The notes under the pieces: model-generated | Databases searched by the model: none | Told to the model about the DNA's origin: nothing | The model's input: only the letters and a program-made list of their open reading frames with translations | Shown: one piece after another, positions 13,401 to 25,720 of the stretch | Numbering within the stretch: position 1 is the stretch's first letter | How the letters are laid out: each line of letters opens with the position of its first letter | Program-made: the position numbers and the translations under genes | Assembly: GCA_016748015.1 (NCBI GenBank) | Contig: JAAOMT010000003.1 | Location: 1,101,187 to 1,165,186, forward strand | DNA from: Geosiphon pyriformis | Lineage: Eukaryota > Glomeromycota > Glomeromycetes > Archaeosporales > Geosiphonaceae | Length of the DNA stretch: 64,000 nucleotides | Direction of reading: 5' to 3'

Positions 13401-14400
13401 AATACAAATATTTAAAGTTATTTAAATAAGTTTAATATTTTAATATTTTTAAAATTTTAATATTAGTATAACAAATAGATTTATTAAAAATTTATATAAT
13501 ACCAAACAAATTTTTTTGAAATTAATAATTGTTAAAGTTAACAAAAACAATTTTTAAAAATTAAAAACATATAATTTAAAAACACATATTTGTATTTTAT
13601 AATAGTAATTAATTTTATTTTTGTTTATATATATTTAATATATCTTACAATATTATTTATTATTATTATTTTAAGATAATAATACATTTAAATTATGGAA
13701 TTTTATATTTAAATAATATTTATTTAATAGTATAATAAACAGAAAACAATAAATTTTTATTATTTTGCAAATTAAAAATTAATAAAGAATTATCTAAATA
13801 AAAAAACATTAAATTTCTTAATTATATTTAAATTTTTTAATTATATTTAAATCTATAATATATATTTTATATTATATAATACAATAAAAAATTAAATATA
13901 AAAAAGTATAAAAATTGATATAAAATATTATTTAACTTACTTTTAATTATGATAATTATGATCAAATATTGTTATAATCAAAAAAATTTATTAAATTAGC
14001 ATAAAAAAATAACAGTTATACTTATTAGATTAGTGTAAAATCAAAATTTATAAAAACTTTTCAAAATTCAAACCAATAATATAAACAATAAAGATAAACT
14101 TAAACCAATTAAAAATTCACTAGTTTTATAATAAAAAAAATAGTTAAAAACCAAATATTATAAATTTATTATCAAAAAAAAATGAAAATTACATATATAT
14201 ATTTGTAATAGATGTAATCAATCAGAACATAATGGTATAATTTATCAAAATATTAAGTATTTAAGTATTTTTTATTTATACATTTTCTTTATTTAATTAC
14301 TTAATTTTATTATTTTACCTATTCAAATAATGAATAAAAATTACATTAAACACATGATTATTACTTTTTCGTCCAATCAAAATTATTATGTATCACGTTT
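10401..14400. other. A+T desert
   Basis: Apart from a slightly less A+T-rich patch at 10850-11180, this stretch is almost purely A and T with very few CG dinucleotides. A 63-codon ATG frame at 10982-11173 and a TTG-start frame at 12332-12715 have compositions expected by chance. No gene, tRNA or repeat unit is recognised. Confidence 0.6.
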
Positions 14401-14712
14401 TTTAATAACCAATCAAATAAAATTCTGCAATTTCCGGCCCTAGCCGAACTAATTTTCCGAGATAGTTCCTGGAACAGGGTGTTCCATTTAGATTCATCCT
14501 TGAATAAAACTAAAATAGTATTCTAACTAAAAATAAGCTTGCGTTTAAGTTGTGGCACGTTTTAATTAAATATAATTCTTAATGGTAATGATCGTGATTT
14601 GCCATTGTTTCCATACTTAGAAAGGTATAATGATGTCATATAAGGTCTAACCATTCATAAAATTGTGATTAATAAATTTAAAGTTGCAAATCATATTTAC
14701 GCGTCATAAACT

Positions 14713-17700
14713 ATGGCAACTCAAGATCCGGTCAGATTTTGTTGTGGAAAAAAGCTTCCTCTTTTGCAAGTCAAAAAAGAGACAGTAAATAAAGGAAGGT
14801 CATTTTTTCGTTGTGCGTCGTGCAATACCTTTGTTTGGGCTCAAGGACCAACAACTGTGGCTCAACAGTCATCGAGCCCAGGGCGAGCTGCAACTCAGTC
14901 GGCCAACTGGAAAAAGAGCACTGAACCTAACCCTCAAACGCAATTCAACCAGCAATTTCGAAACCAAGACAAAGGATTAGTAGATATCTACTTCGAGATA
15001 AAGGATGAAAAGCATCTAATTGTGAGAGGATATCATGAAAAATTGGTGCCATATTGGCGTTCTTTGCCTTACGCAGTGTATAACGCTGGTGCGAGAGGTT
15101 GGGTTATACCCATTTCACAATATGAAGATTGTATTAATAAAATTGGCCAATTGAAAGATATAAAGCCAAACATCAAGAAATTCCCAGCAAACGTTGTCAA
15201 ACTATTTTCAACTTTATTTCCTTCAGAGCAGCAAAAAATTGAAGTTGCACAAGCCATTAAAGAAAAATTAGGCGATCTGTGGGGGCTTCTTTTAAAATTT
15301 CAAAAAGAGGGTGTCATTCAGGCAGTATTGCGTGGTGGTCGCATATTGCTTGGCGATGAAATGGGCTTAGGAAAAACGGTCCAAGCTTTAAGTGTATGCT
15401 CATATTATTCCGAATGGCCTGTATTAGTAATTTGTCCATCAAGTTTACGCCAAACCTGGGCATCTGAAATAAAAAAGTGGCTAAATATGTCCGATTCTAA
15501 AGTTCAAGTCATTTTTCATGGAAGTGATAACCTTCGTATACCGTTACCGCATTTTGTTATTGTAAGCTATGATCTTTGCTCGAAACTGAGCGAAAAGTTT
15601 CAAGATAAATTCCTAATGATCATAGCAGATGAGGCACATTATTTAAAAAACAAAGATGTGAGGAATTATTTTTAACTCCTTATATTTGCTGAGTTCTTCG
15701 TTAATTCACATCTTAACGTAATTTGTTATGCTGCTATAGTCTAAAAGGTCAAAGACCGCTATTGCATTGATCAAAGAAGCTAAAAGGGCATTGTTGCTAA
15801 CAGTAAATATTTTTCTGCACGCTATTGTACCGACTACATCTAATATAGTTATTTTTTAATTTTACAAATTAATAGGGTACACCAGTAAGTATGGTCGATA
15901 GCCATGGTTTTTATTTTTGGTGCCAAAATTGAGAGTAATAATGTGTATTTCCCAATGTAAATAGGCACTTTCAAGGCCAAAGGAACTTTTTGCCCCTTTG
16001 AATGCACTCGATAGCCGTACTTTTCCGATGTTTTCGCAATTCGGAATCCGTTATTGTGATGCAAAACCTCATTACTATCGAGGAATGGATTATGACGGTG
16101 AAACGAGAATTCAATTGTATCTTATTTAAAGTTTTTAACCTTGTTACTTGCTAATTTTCTAATGGTAATAGGAAGTTCGAATCTTTCGGAACTTCATTGG
16201 ATGCTCGAAAGAACAGTTTTGATTAGGAGACTAAAAAAGGATGTGGAGCTTGAACTGCCCCCAAAGACGCGCCAAATTGTGAAATTTGGTGGGTTCTTTC
16301 ACTTCTTTGTTTTTAACATACTTCTATACCCAGCAGCTCAATAACGACTCGCCTTTTTCATTTGATTAAGAAATTGATAAGACTTATATAAGAGAAATCG
16401 CTAAGCTGAGGAAGCAACAGAAACAGCTTCAAGCAGAATTAGGGATAGACGAAGGAAATAAAAGCATGACAATGAAATTAAAAAAGCTTTTGAACGAAAT
16501 GGTAAATACGTTCCCAAAAGTAGATATATCATTTAATTATGATATGAAATTTCATGCACAATGAATTTTTTAGTACGAATTGACAGCTCATGCTAAAATC
16601 AATGGAGTGAAAGAATATATATCAGATATTTACTCTTCAACAACCCAAAAATTCCTCGTATTTGCGCATCATCAAGTCATGGTTAACGCAATATCTGACC
16701 ATTTGGCAAATAAGCTTGAGGTAGGGATATAGAATCACGAAACATGTGATAATTCATAATTAATTCTTCCAATATCAACATTTACCTTTTTTCAGGCCAA
16801 GTTCATTAGGATCGATGGTAAAACACCTGCAATTTCCCGGGAGGAACTTTGTGACCAATTTCAAGATGATGAAAACACGCGTGTTGCAGTATTATCTTTA
16901 ACCGCTGCCAATGTAGGCCTGACTTTGCACTCAGCCGACTGTGGTATTATGAAATGTTTCTCGATTCTTTTAAAAATTTTCGTTATTTTGCCTCATCTCA
17001 CCATTTTTAGTATTATTTGCTGAGTTATACTGGAACCCTTCGAATCTTTTGCAGGTTGTAAATTTTTTTATCACTCACTTTTGATTTTTCAAACTCTGAC
17101 TGAACTTTCTTTTCGTCACCATTTAGGCCGAGGATCGTGCACATGTGGGTTTCTTTGACCTTTTCTTATTATACTTATATTTTAATGATGCAATCTTACC
17201 CATTAGTAATTCATAGAGGATTGGACGAAAAGACAATGTGGATGTAAAGTATATTTTAGCTGATGGAACAGCAGGTTAGTAGGATATATTTTCATTTAAT
17301 GTGTAAATATTTTCCTCTATAGATAATCTTTTTTTGTTTTATTAGATGACGTTCTTTGGAAACTTGTACAGAAAAAGCTTCGCATCGTTGGACAAATGCT
17401 AGATAATGGTTCTGATAAAGTGACGATGGAAGAAGGAACAACTTTTGGTCGAGATGACCAGACTCGTTTATGGGATTGGCTTGGAAATCCTGGAACTGAT
17501 AATCCCATTGACGATATGGTTGAATTCAACAAGGAGAGTGATACACCTCGTATGGTGGAATTTAATCAAGAGGGTAACAAGATTTGTAATCCTGAAGATG
17601 ATGAAGTATTAGAATTGGACTTGGATAGTGGAATTATGGACGATGCCACACTTGGACCCCTCGAAAAAACGGAATCTTTATCTGGAGAAAAGGAAGACAT

Positions 17701-18334
17701 AGCAATAATAGACTTTACACAGGGTGCTGAATTGGAAATTAAGAACAGGTAATTTCTTAAAGAAATATATAGCTAGTTACATCAAAGGTATTCGCGCGGG
17801 TTATTATCTTTTCCATTCAGTCTCTTGCCTGATCAAATCAAAACTAATTAGGATCTCTGATCGCTGACATCCTTTGGGTTAACACAACATTTTCCAAGTT
17901 TGCCATTGCAGAATATGAAATACTGATATTCTATCCTCTATTAACAATGTTCAATAATGAATAATTTATTATATTTCAGACAATCAAATAGCCCGTTTGA
18001 TTTTTGTGTCCAGTCCTCTGAAAAGCGAGGGGTAAAGCGTAAAAATTCAACAATTCCATCACCTAAAAAACGAGTTCTTTCGGAGTTTGAAAGACCTTAT
18101 CCAAAATTCAGCAGTATTCAAAATTATGAAACAAGAGATTTAACAGACCCTGAAGTCGTACAAATATCAAAAGATCAGAATGAAGAATTGCGGATACAGC
18201 TATCAAATATCACTGATTCCTACTGGGATGATGAGGAACCAGGGGAGTGGGAAACTCTCATAAAAAAATTTAAAGAGCACCCAATAAACCCTTCCGAATT
18301 TCACTCTCGCTTATTTCAAGGCCGAAATATCTAA
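14713..18334 (+). CDS. SMARCAL1-type SNF2 annealing helicase, 13 exons
   Basis: Exons that fit in frame: 14713-15657, 15740-15802, 15876-15884, 15965-16097, 16172-16288, 16371-16501, 16574-16720, 16796-16943, 17011-17054, 17127-17144, 17217-17274, 17346-17748, 17980-18334; together 856 aa. Residues 9-43 form a GRF-type zinc finger (CCGKK...FFRC..C..FVW). A HARP domain follows at about 88-143. The SNF2 N-terminal lobe has DEMGLGKT near residue 215 and DEAH near 306. The C-terminal lobe has [25 protein letters not shown] and QAEDRAHRIGR. HARP-SNF2 proteins rewind RPA-coated DNA at stalled forks. The acidic C-terminal third (about 600-856) is unassigned. Two microexons of 9 and 18 nt encode helicase motifs. 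ATG 14713 is the first in frame before the zinc finger. Confidence 0.93.
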
Positions 18335-18759
18335 ATAAATTTCAAGTAATTTTGAAGATACCGAGACGTTGGTCCAATGAGAAAAAAGCAGTAATAACCA
18401 CAAACAATTAATTACAAGTTATTTGTTCGATAATTCTAATTTTACAGATAGTGGCTCATTTTAATGAGCTTTATCTTGAAAAGTTAAACTTAAAGCCTGG
18501 GGCATTTAATTGCCGAAGAATTCATAGAAGGCATCATAAATGTTCATTGTATAAACGTGTGTCCCCTTTTAGTTTTTTATTGAAAGATTAGGGGAAAATA
18601 TCGAAAGGTGGATGCAATTTTGAATTATAATGCTTAAATTATGAATAATTCGAGTTAGTTATTCGAATTACAGTATTATATTATTACATTAAGTGAGATA
18701 TGAAAATTAATTGAAATTTTTATATGGTTGTAAGTGGTGTCGAATTTTCGATGGCAATA
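18335..18759. other. Convergent intergenic spacer
   Basis: Shared 3' region of the plus-strand helicase gene and the minus-strand PGAP1 gene. No further gene or repeat is seen. Confidence 0.6.
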
Positions 18760-21700
18760 TTATAATTGTTTTTTATTCCTGAATAAACTCCGTAAGTATC
18801 CAATTGGTTTACCTAACCACGACAATCGCACGTGTAACAAAATTAGCCAAGTAATAAACCAGAGGGAGGAAAAATATACCACATATGTATATCTAACCCC
18901 ATAAAGAAGAGAGTAGCCAGTGATGATAGCTAAGATGGAGCTAGTTATGAATCGAGTTTTACTAAATCGATTCATTGAAATAAAATAAAGCTTTATCAAA
19001 GATATTTTTTAAATATTTTCTTGACTTTTAATTTTATGAGTAAATTGAGCTTACCTTCCAGTCGTTCGAGGTAACATTTTACCAGTGGTGATAATTTCAA
19101 CATAAATTATTATTGGAGAAATTGCGAATATATTGTGATCGGATGAAAAAGGCGCAAACCAATGTACAGACAGATTCCGAATCCAGACCATCAGGACAGG
19201 AAGATTGAAGGGTAGAAGCATGAAAAGAAGCATAAGAATTGATTCAAGGTAGTGATAGTGATCCCATCGTTTTTGAATTTTGGGTAATTTTCCTTGTTTA
19301 CTCTATTAATAAATCATGCGTAAGTGCGATGTCCTTTGAGGAAATAAGAGAATAAGAGAATTCAACGGACTCACCATTGTTTGAGCATCCATCAAGGAAC
19401 GGACGCATGAGACAATGTGCACTAGAAAAGCAACGACAAAAGCGAACTGATAAGGAACGAAAGATACAACCAAAATAATAAGTATCATTGTTGTAATGAG
19501 TCGACGCCAAGTTCTTGATATTTTTGATTCCTGGGGCCTAAATAACATGATAAATAAATATTTAATTTTTGATCAATAAAAAAAAAATCTTTCTTTGACC
19601 AACCGGCTTATAAACTTCGCCAAAGACGGCCCCCTGCGGCTGACAAAATACGCAAGACCCGCAAGAATTCTCAAAACAACTGATAAAAGCACCCAGCAAA
19701 ATGCTATCACACCAACACTCATAAGGAGAAACAGAGGTGGTAAAAACCAGAAGAAAGGATCTTGATTTCCTAATAATGTGTCGTTTACATTGAAAGAAGC
19801 TTTCATGACCTTTTGCATGTCAGCCGAAGTAGAAGCCACAGGAAAGAGATCTGCGAGGGAATACGTTTTGGAGGCTCGAGTAACAGATTGATAAATTGAT
19901 AAGCCTGATACAATCAGAAGTAGAACAGGTAATGTTTGATTTATAAAAAGATTCAAAGCATTTCCAAAACCGAGAAAGGACGCTATGGAAAAATAAGAGA
20001 TTGCAGTTAAACAGGCAGGTACATAAACAACTTGAATATTATAAACAATTGAAGCTTACCGCCGCAATTATATTTTCTCAATTGCACTCTGAGGGTCATT
20101 AAAACAATCATAAAAGGAAAGGCGATCAGAACGGTTTGAAATCGCATTACTATTTTACCCAAGCTTCCATATGTATCAAGTTCAATATCTAAAGATAAGG
20201 AAGATTGGCAGGTTGGGTCCACCCAGAATTGTAACTCAAGGCCTCTCCGTAAATGAGGTCCGCTAAAAGGTGTGACGAATGGCGCTTGACCATGGATATT
20301 TACATCAGCCTCTTTAACGTTTACGATAAATTTAGACTCGTACATTGATGAAATCGATTGGCGTACGAATGGGGCAAATAGCGGTTTCTCATTTGGAGCT
20401 TCAAAACATCATATTTCCAAGTTAGTACTAGTCCCCTAAAATAAGTTTCTTGAAGAATTTATGTTGATAGTCTAAAGGAATCTTTACCAGAGCATTCATG
20501 GTGGCTAACAGACATTTTGTAAGTTAATAAACTGCTATCGATTATCGGAATTCGTAAAACTGAAACGAGGGAGTGATTCTCGGAAATAGCCTCAAGATGA
20601 ATACCTTCCATAATTAATTCTAACGGTTTTAACTTAAATTAGTAAATTTCTAGAAGTCCTCCAAAGTTATAAATTTATAAAGAAATTCACAACCTTTCAT
20701 GGAAGTTTCAAGGGACAATATGGTTGATTGCTCGTCATAAAATTCAGCCAACAAGAAACCATCTACCTGGCTTCTATTTTCATCCATAATACTAATGTAC
20801 TGGTAGTTACCCAAATCTTTGACTTTTAATTTCAAAAAATTAAAAGTTCTTCTCGAGAATGCGTCTCGGTCATCATTTCGGGATGCGGGCAGGACTACTG
20901 CGTCACCTGACGCTATATGACATGTTAATCGAGGAGCAGTAGGTAAGGCTAGCTCAGTTGCGGTAAGATTATCTGGATTGTTCAGAACAAGGACCTCTGT
21001 GTGCATAATGTCACATAACAGTACATCGACATGAGAAAATTTTCCGAGGTTTTGATCCGTCAACAAGGAAAATGTATTCAGGGTGGAATGTGGAGCTGTT
21101 GGAGGTATGGGCATCAGATGCAATTTGGCGCTAGATCCTAACCTTTTCAAAACAAGCCTTTGTCCCATGCTCAAAAATGTGTGCAGTTTATTTTCCAAAT
21201 TAATGATTCCAAATGTCTCTAAAAAAATCAATCAATAAAATAGTTTTTCTGAAAGTGTATTCGTCTGATTATGTTGAAATAATTATTGCAGTACCTTTTT
21301 TGGCCTTTTGAGGATTTAAATCTGGGATCGTCTCTTCGAGACCAGTCAAGAGACTTTTTCGAAACACGACCATCCTTTCTGAAGTTGGTTTAGTTTGGCT
21401 AGCCCTTCTGATATCAACAATATCTAATAAGGTTCTAGCTATAACTTTTACCAATTGATTGCACCAGAGTATACACTGATGATCCATAGATGTCCAAACA
21501 TGGGGAATGGAGGTTGTAAACACAGTAAATCCATGTGATGCTGGTACAAGGGAATTTATATTTGCTGAATCTGAACAAACAATAGTATCCAAAGTTCCAC
21601 CAGCAATCGATATTAAAGTGACATCTGATAATGAATTCGGTGATACGACATCAGTTGAATATCCATCCCTCCAAAACACATTTATGTCCGTGTAGATTTT

Positions 21701-22841
21701 GCTGATCTGCCAATCGAACGGAGCCGGCGGTAGTAGATGTGGCGTAGCCAGGGTCAATATCGTATTTATAGAACCAGGTTGATAGTTGGTCATAGTAAAT
21801 AACGTTCGTGCAACAATACCCCCCATTGAATGTCCAATTATAATGATTGATGCTGGGTCAGGATGTGTTTGGGATGGATGACTGTATTGATTCTTGCGTA
21901 AGGCTGGATATAAAGACAGTATATACCTTATCGCATCATTAAGATATTCAGCCTGTTCTAAGAGCGAGTGTCCATGAAATGCGGAAAATTCTTCATTGAA
22001 ATCAACTGCAGAAATTTAAATTATATAGCAAAGAGCTATTCAACGATAAACTATTAAATCTGATTAAAGCATAGAATCAATATGACCTCATAATATTAGC
22101 ATACCCGTGAAAAAATCGATTGCTCGAACTCCTTGTTCCCAAAGTTTGGGTTCTTTTGATATCGATTCATAATAAAGTACAGAGGCTTCAGCAGCAATAG
22201 ATCGTACTTGCTTGTAACTTCCAGCATTCCCCGGAATAAATAAAGCAGGGATTCCAGTAGGCTGATCGTAAAAAATTGTGTTAAAAATTATGCAATAGTG
22301 TGGAGTCAAAATTAGCCTAAAATCGAACCTCTTCGCTATGATCATATCCTCCTTCTCTGTACAGGTAGAGCCCGTATTTCCCAGCAAATCTGGTTTGTTC
22401 ACTATCAAATCCATCTTGCTTTATAAAGGAAGGGCGCATGTATGATACTAGGCAACCTTTAGCGTCTTTTTGGTAATAAAAAAAGGAATCTAAAATGGCG
22501 ACGAAGAAAACAGCCGTAATCATAAAAATTGTAAAAAGGGCAAGTGAAAAAGGTATTGAGGAGGAAGACTGACTTAAAGAGGAAAGAGATGGAGATTTCA
22601 GAGGTTTTGTTTTTGATTGAGGTTTTCGTTTGGAAGAAGTCCATGAAAGACTACTGTAATGGGGATTTCGGATCTGGTCTTTTTCTAACGAGGGTGATGT
22701 TATTAATGATGGATCCCTTTCTCTTGGCTCTTGACGGCTCATGCCGTCAACAGAAGGAAAGTTGAAAGTTTGTGAGGAGTCGGGTTCATATCGCGTGCTT
22801 ATTTCAAGTTTTTCACACCCATCTGCTTCTTCGGCACCCAT
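18760..22841 (-). CDS. BST1: GPI inositol-deacylase (PGAP1/Bst1), multi-exon
   Basis: This ER membrane lipase removes the inositol acyl chain from new GPI anchors so that GPI proteins can leave the ER. The start is ATG at 22841. About 95 polar residues precede a membrane segment (SLALFTIFMITAVFFVAIL). Next come the family segment PTGIPALFIPGNAGSYKQVR (22260-22200), the region around HGHSLLEQAEYLNDAI, and the lipase nucleophile elbow IIIIGHSMGGIVAR at about 21845-21805, where the serine is present. The substrate-domain segments to 20650 are followed by several hydrophobic exons at 19956-18760 typical of the multi-span C-terminus, ending ..SLFRNKKQL. Introns are numerous and I did not fix all the junctions. 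It is tandem with NHP10, which lies upstream on the same strand. Confidence 0.93.
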
Positions 22842-23439
22842 TGATAATTACCAGTTTCTTTGTTGGAAATTATTGTCGTCTAACGGATTCTACAACTTAA
22901 GCTACGGTTTTGTTTGAAACATATGAATAGTTCGGGATTCCAGAAATAGTTTAAAAGCAGGAAATTTTTAAAACTGGAGCTGGGGCTTGAAAGAAAAGTC
23001 TAGTCAGATCAGAGAATAAATTCCTTGAACTTTGATGATATGCAAGAAAAGGATTTTGACAAAATTTTAGTACTTGCGAAAAAATGTGGCTAGATGATAT
23101 CACCAATAGGGGGGCTAGATTAATAACAATTTGGCGGGCAAAAACAGTTTAGTTGCGTTACTTGCGTACACTTCGATGTTGTTATATCTAGATGGTTTGA
23201 CAGTGTTTGATTAGCTGTTTTTAGTTTGAAACTTCAAAAATGTTTGAAGTAGTGTGACGGTATCACGATTATTGCTTCCAAACGTAATTTTACAGCTGAA
23301 TTTAATAAAATGACAGGGAAAAGTAATCATCGACAAATCTCGGAAATCCAATTTAACGCGAACGTGAGCCACGAAATATTTTAACTTGTCGGTTCTATAA
23401 TATTTATTTTTGAAACAAATGTGTGATGTTTTGAAAATC
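22842..23439. other. Intergenic spacer, PGAP1 promoter and NHP10 3' end
   Basis: Tandem minus-strand arrangement. A short open frame at 23211-23561 is mostly a frame shadow of the NHP10 acidic tail. No other feature is seen. Confidence 0.55.
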
Positions 23440-25131
23440 TTATCCATTCTCTTCGAAATCCGTACCTTCCAGAGCAGGATCTTCCTGTTCTCTTTCATCA
23501 ACATCTGCTTCTTGTTCATCATATTCATCCCCTTCCCCGTCATCTTCAGCATCAATATCATCTCTTAATTCGTCTATTTCTTCACTCGAATTTTCCTGGT
23601 CGTCATCTGGCTCCTCCTGCAACATATCATCGTCACCATCATCACCATTCTCCCCGATCTCAGATACGTCTTCCAGTTCATCTATATCCCCCTCGTTATT
23701 TTCCCCTTCCACATTTGTATTATTGGCGATGGAATTGTTGAATTGTTCGATATTCTGAATATCAATTGAATGACGAGATTTCCGCAAACGCCCTTTATTG
23801 GATTCTTTATCTGATGATGTAGCAGCAGCTTCTTTTCCCTCATTAGAAATTTGATTATTGTCTTCAATCCCAACATTACCCAGTTCTTGACTATTATCCG
23901 CGGCTGTGGATCTATCTTCCTCTTCCATATCTGCGTGGTCTTGAATATTGGGAATAGCGATAGAATCTGCCCCAACTAAGGATGTGCCTACATATGAAGA
24001 CATTTCTTTCTCATAGCGTTCTTTGTCTTTGTTATACATATCAAAATATTTCTTGTGCGTAGATTCCCAAACAACATCGTTTTAAAGAAATATCCGTTAA
24101 TCGAGATTCTGTGCTATAAACCCAATCAATCAAAAAAACATTAATTTACCTGTTTCTTTTCATTGGATAAGTCATGCCATTTCTTACTCAAAATTCGTGT
24201 GACGTCTTGGAAACCTTTGTTTACATTGTCTTCTTTGGCTTGATCCCGTTCTTTTTTGCAATAGAGCAAGAAAGCATTTCGCGGCCTTTTCGGCGCATTT
24301 GGATCTCTATAAGGAACTCGTCTACGCTTACCGCTTGGTTGATCCTCAAGTAGACCTTCCTGTAATTAATTCGTATTGACAAAGGGTGATTAATTCTCAT
24401 GTGAGGTAATGTGTTTCTAATTCGTGATATCATTCTGTAGAATTCAATTGATTACGAAGGGAAAGTATTGTTCTGAACGGGAATTTTATTGTTTTAAAAA
24501 TGCAGAGGGGTCAACGTTGTCCAAGGATTAGTATAAAATAACGAATGACGATAAAAAATGTATATGCGCCATGAAGAATACAGGCGGTCTCGAAATAAGA
24601 AGCTCTACTATGGCGAACAGAAGAAGAGACCCTTATTGCTGCTCAATAGCTATTGGTCGGGTACTATTATGATCACTATTACTGACCGAAGATATTTCTT
24701 CCTCCGATCCAGCTCCCTCGACTTGTGATGACCGCTCTGACTCAGATTCGTTCGTAGCCTGTGAATTCTCGAGCCGATCAAACAGAAAACTGGTAATATG
24801 TATTTTTAGCATTGAAAATGAAATATTAAATAGGAATCGGAAAAAAACTTTTAAATTTTCCAAAGTATTGACCATTAAAAATTTAGAAGTTACCTGCGTT
24901 CTATTCTCAATCGTTGAAGATTTTTTTTAGCTCTGGTAAGCTTAAGGGTTAGCATCTCGTTTTCCTTTGATCAGAGTCGAAACGGTGTTTTTTTTTTGTA
25001 AAAAATGAAAATTGACTAATTTTTACTCAAATAAATAGCCTGTAGATAAAATCTTGACCCATAAACAACCTCTTCCATTTCTCTGATTCTTTTCTTAAGC
25101 TCTTTGTATTTTCGCTTATATTTGAGTTCTG
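23440..25131 (-). CDS. NHP10: Nhp10-like INO80 complex subunit (coiled coil + HMG box)
   Basis: Reading down the minus strand, the exon at 25131-25068 gives LKYKRKYKELKKRIREMEE and that near 24960-24900 gives LTKA.KNLQRLRIE. After an intron comes FLFDRLENSQ. Together these form the INO80 subunit F-type coiled coil. A linker ends before an in-frame stop at 24633 that must be removed by splicing. Next is YRDPNAPKRPRNAFLLYC (about 24325-24270), start of an HMG box that finishes with KKYFDMYNKDKERYEKE near 24030. The C-terminal 190 residues are highly acidic, ending EGTDFEENG at 23440. Coiled coil, HMG box and acidic tail match yeast Nhp10, an INO80 chromatin remodeller subunit. The first exon is unresolved: ATG 25414 (MSSK, then GTAAAG donor) is a candidate but needs another short exon. 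Confidence 0.85.
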
Positions 25132-25720
25132 TAAAATATGGTCAAAGGTATGCCAGAGTGTAAAAAATCAATGAAATTCTAGTATCATTGAAGGTGTAAG
25201 CAAGTTGGAAAAAAGGGATATAAACCATCGTTAGCAGACAAGGATTTGAAAGGCTGTTTCAACTTGGACTGTTCGAGCAATTGAGTTATAAAGTAAGTTT
25301 AGCTCAAATCGTAAACTTAAGTCACGAGGAAATGCGAGACTTTGTATCCTATCGAAAGTGAGAGCTTTAACTCTGCCTCAAAATGGATCCTTGAGCCTTT
25401 ACCTTTGAAGACATTTCGAAGATCAAGTGTTTTTTCAGTTATTAAAATTCAGCTTAAGGTTTGGCGCAGATTTATTTCCGAGGTTAAGAAATAAAAAATT
25501 AAAAGATTATAACTTATTAACGGATATTTCCCTGCTGAAAATGCAAGAATAAGGGACATTGAAATGTGTCAAGTTCGAAAGCGATAAATTTTAATAACAC
25601 ATAAATTGGCTATAAAGTTAAATTTGAAGTTACACAATGTTTACATGTTATAATAGTCATTACAATTCATTTGATACTAAATTCTTTTCACGTAAGAGTA
25701 CTTAGTTTTCCTGCTAAATT
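25132..25720. promoter_or_regulatory. Divergent upstream region of NHP10 and MMTAG2 gene
   Basis: The two genes point away from each other, so both promoters must lie here. The missing first exon(s) of NHP10 are probably inside (candidate ATG at 25414). No consensus box stands out. Confidence 0.45.

Noticed and set aside
24633-24875. Stand-alone gene ending ..PIAIEQQ on the minus strand
   Set aside because: The coiled-coil exons before it and the HMG exon after it form the known Nhp10 order, so the stop is best explained as intron sequence.
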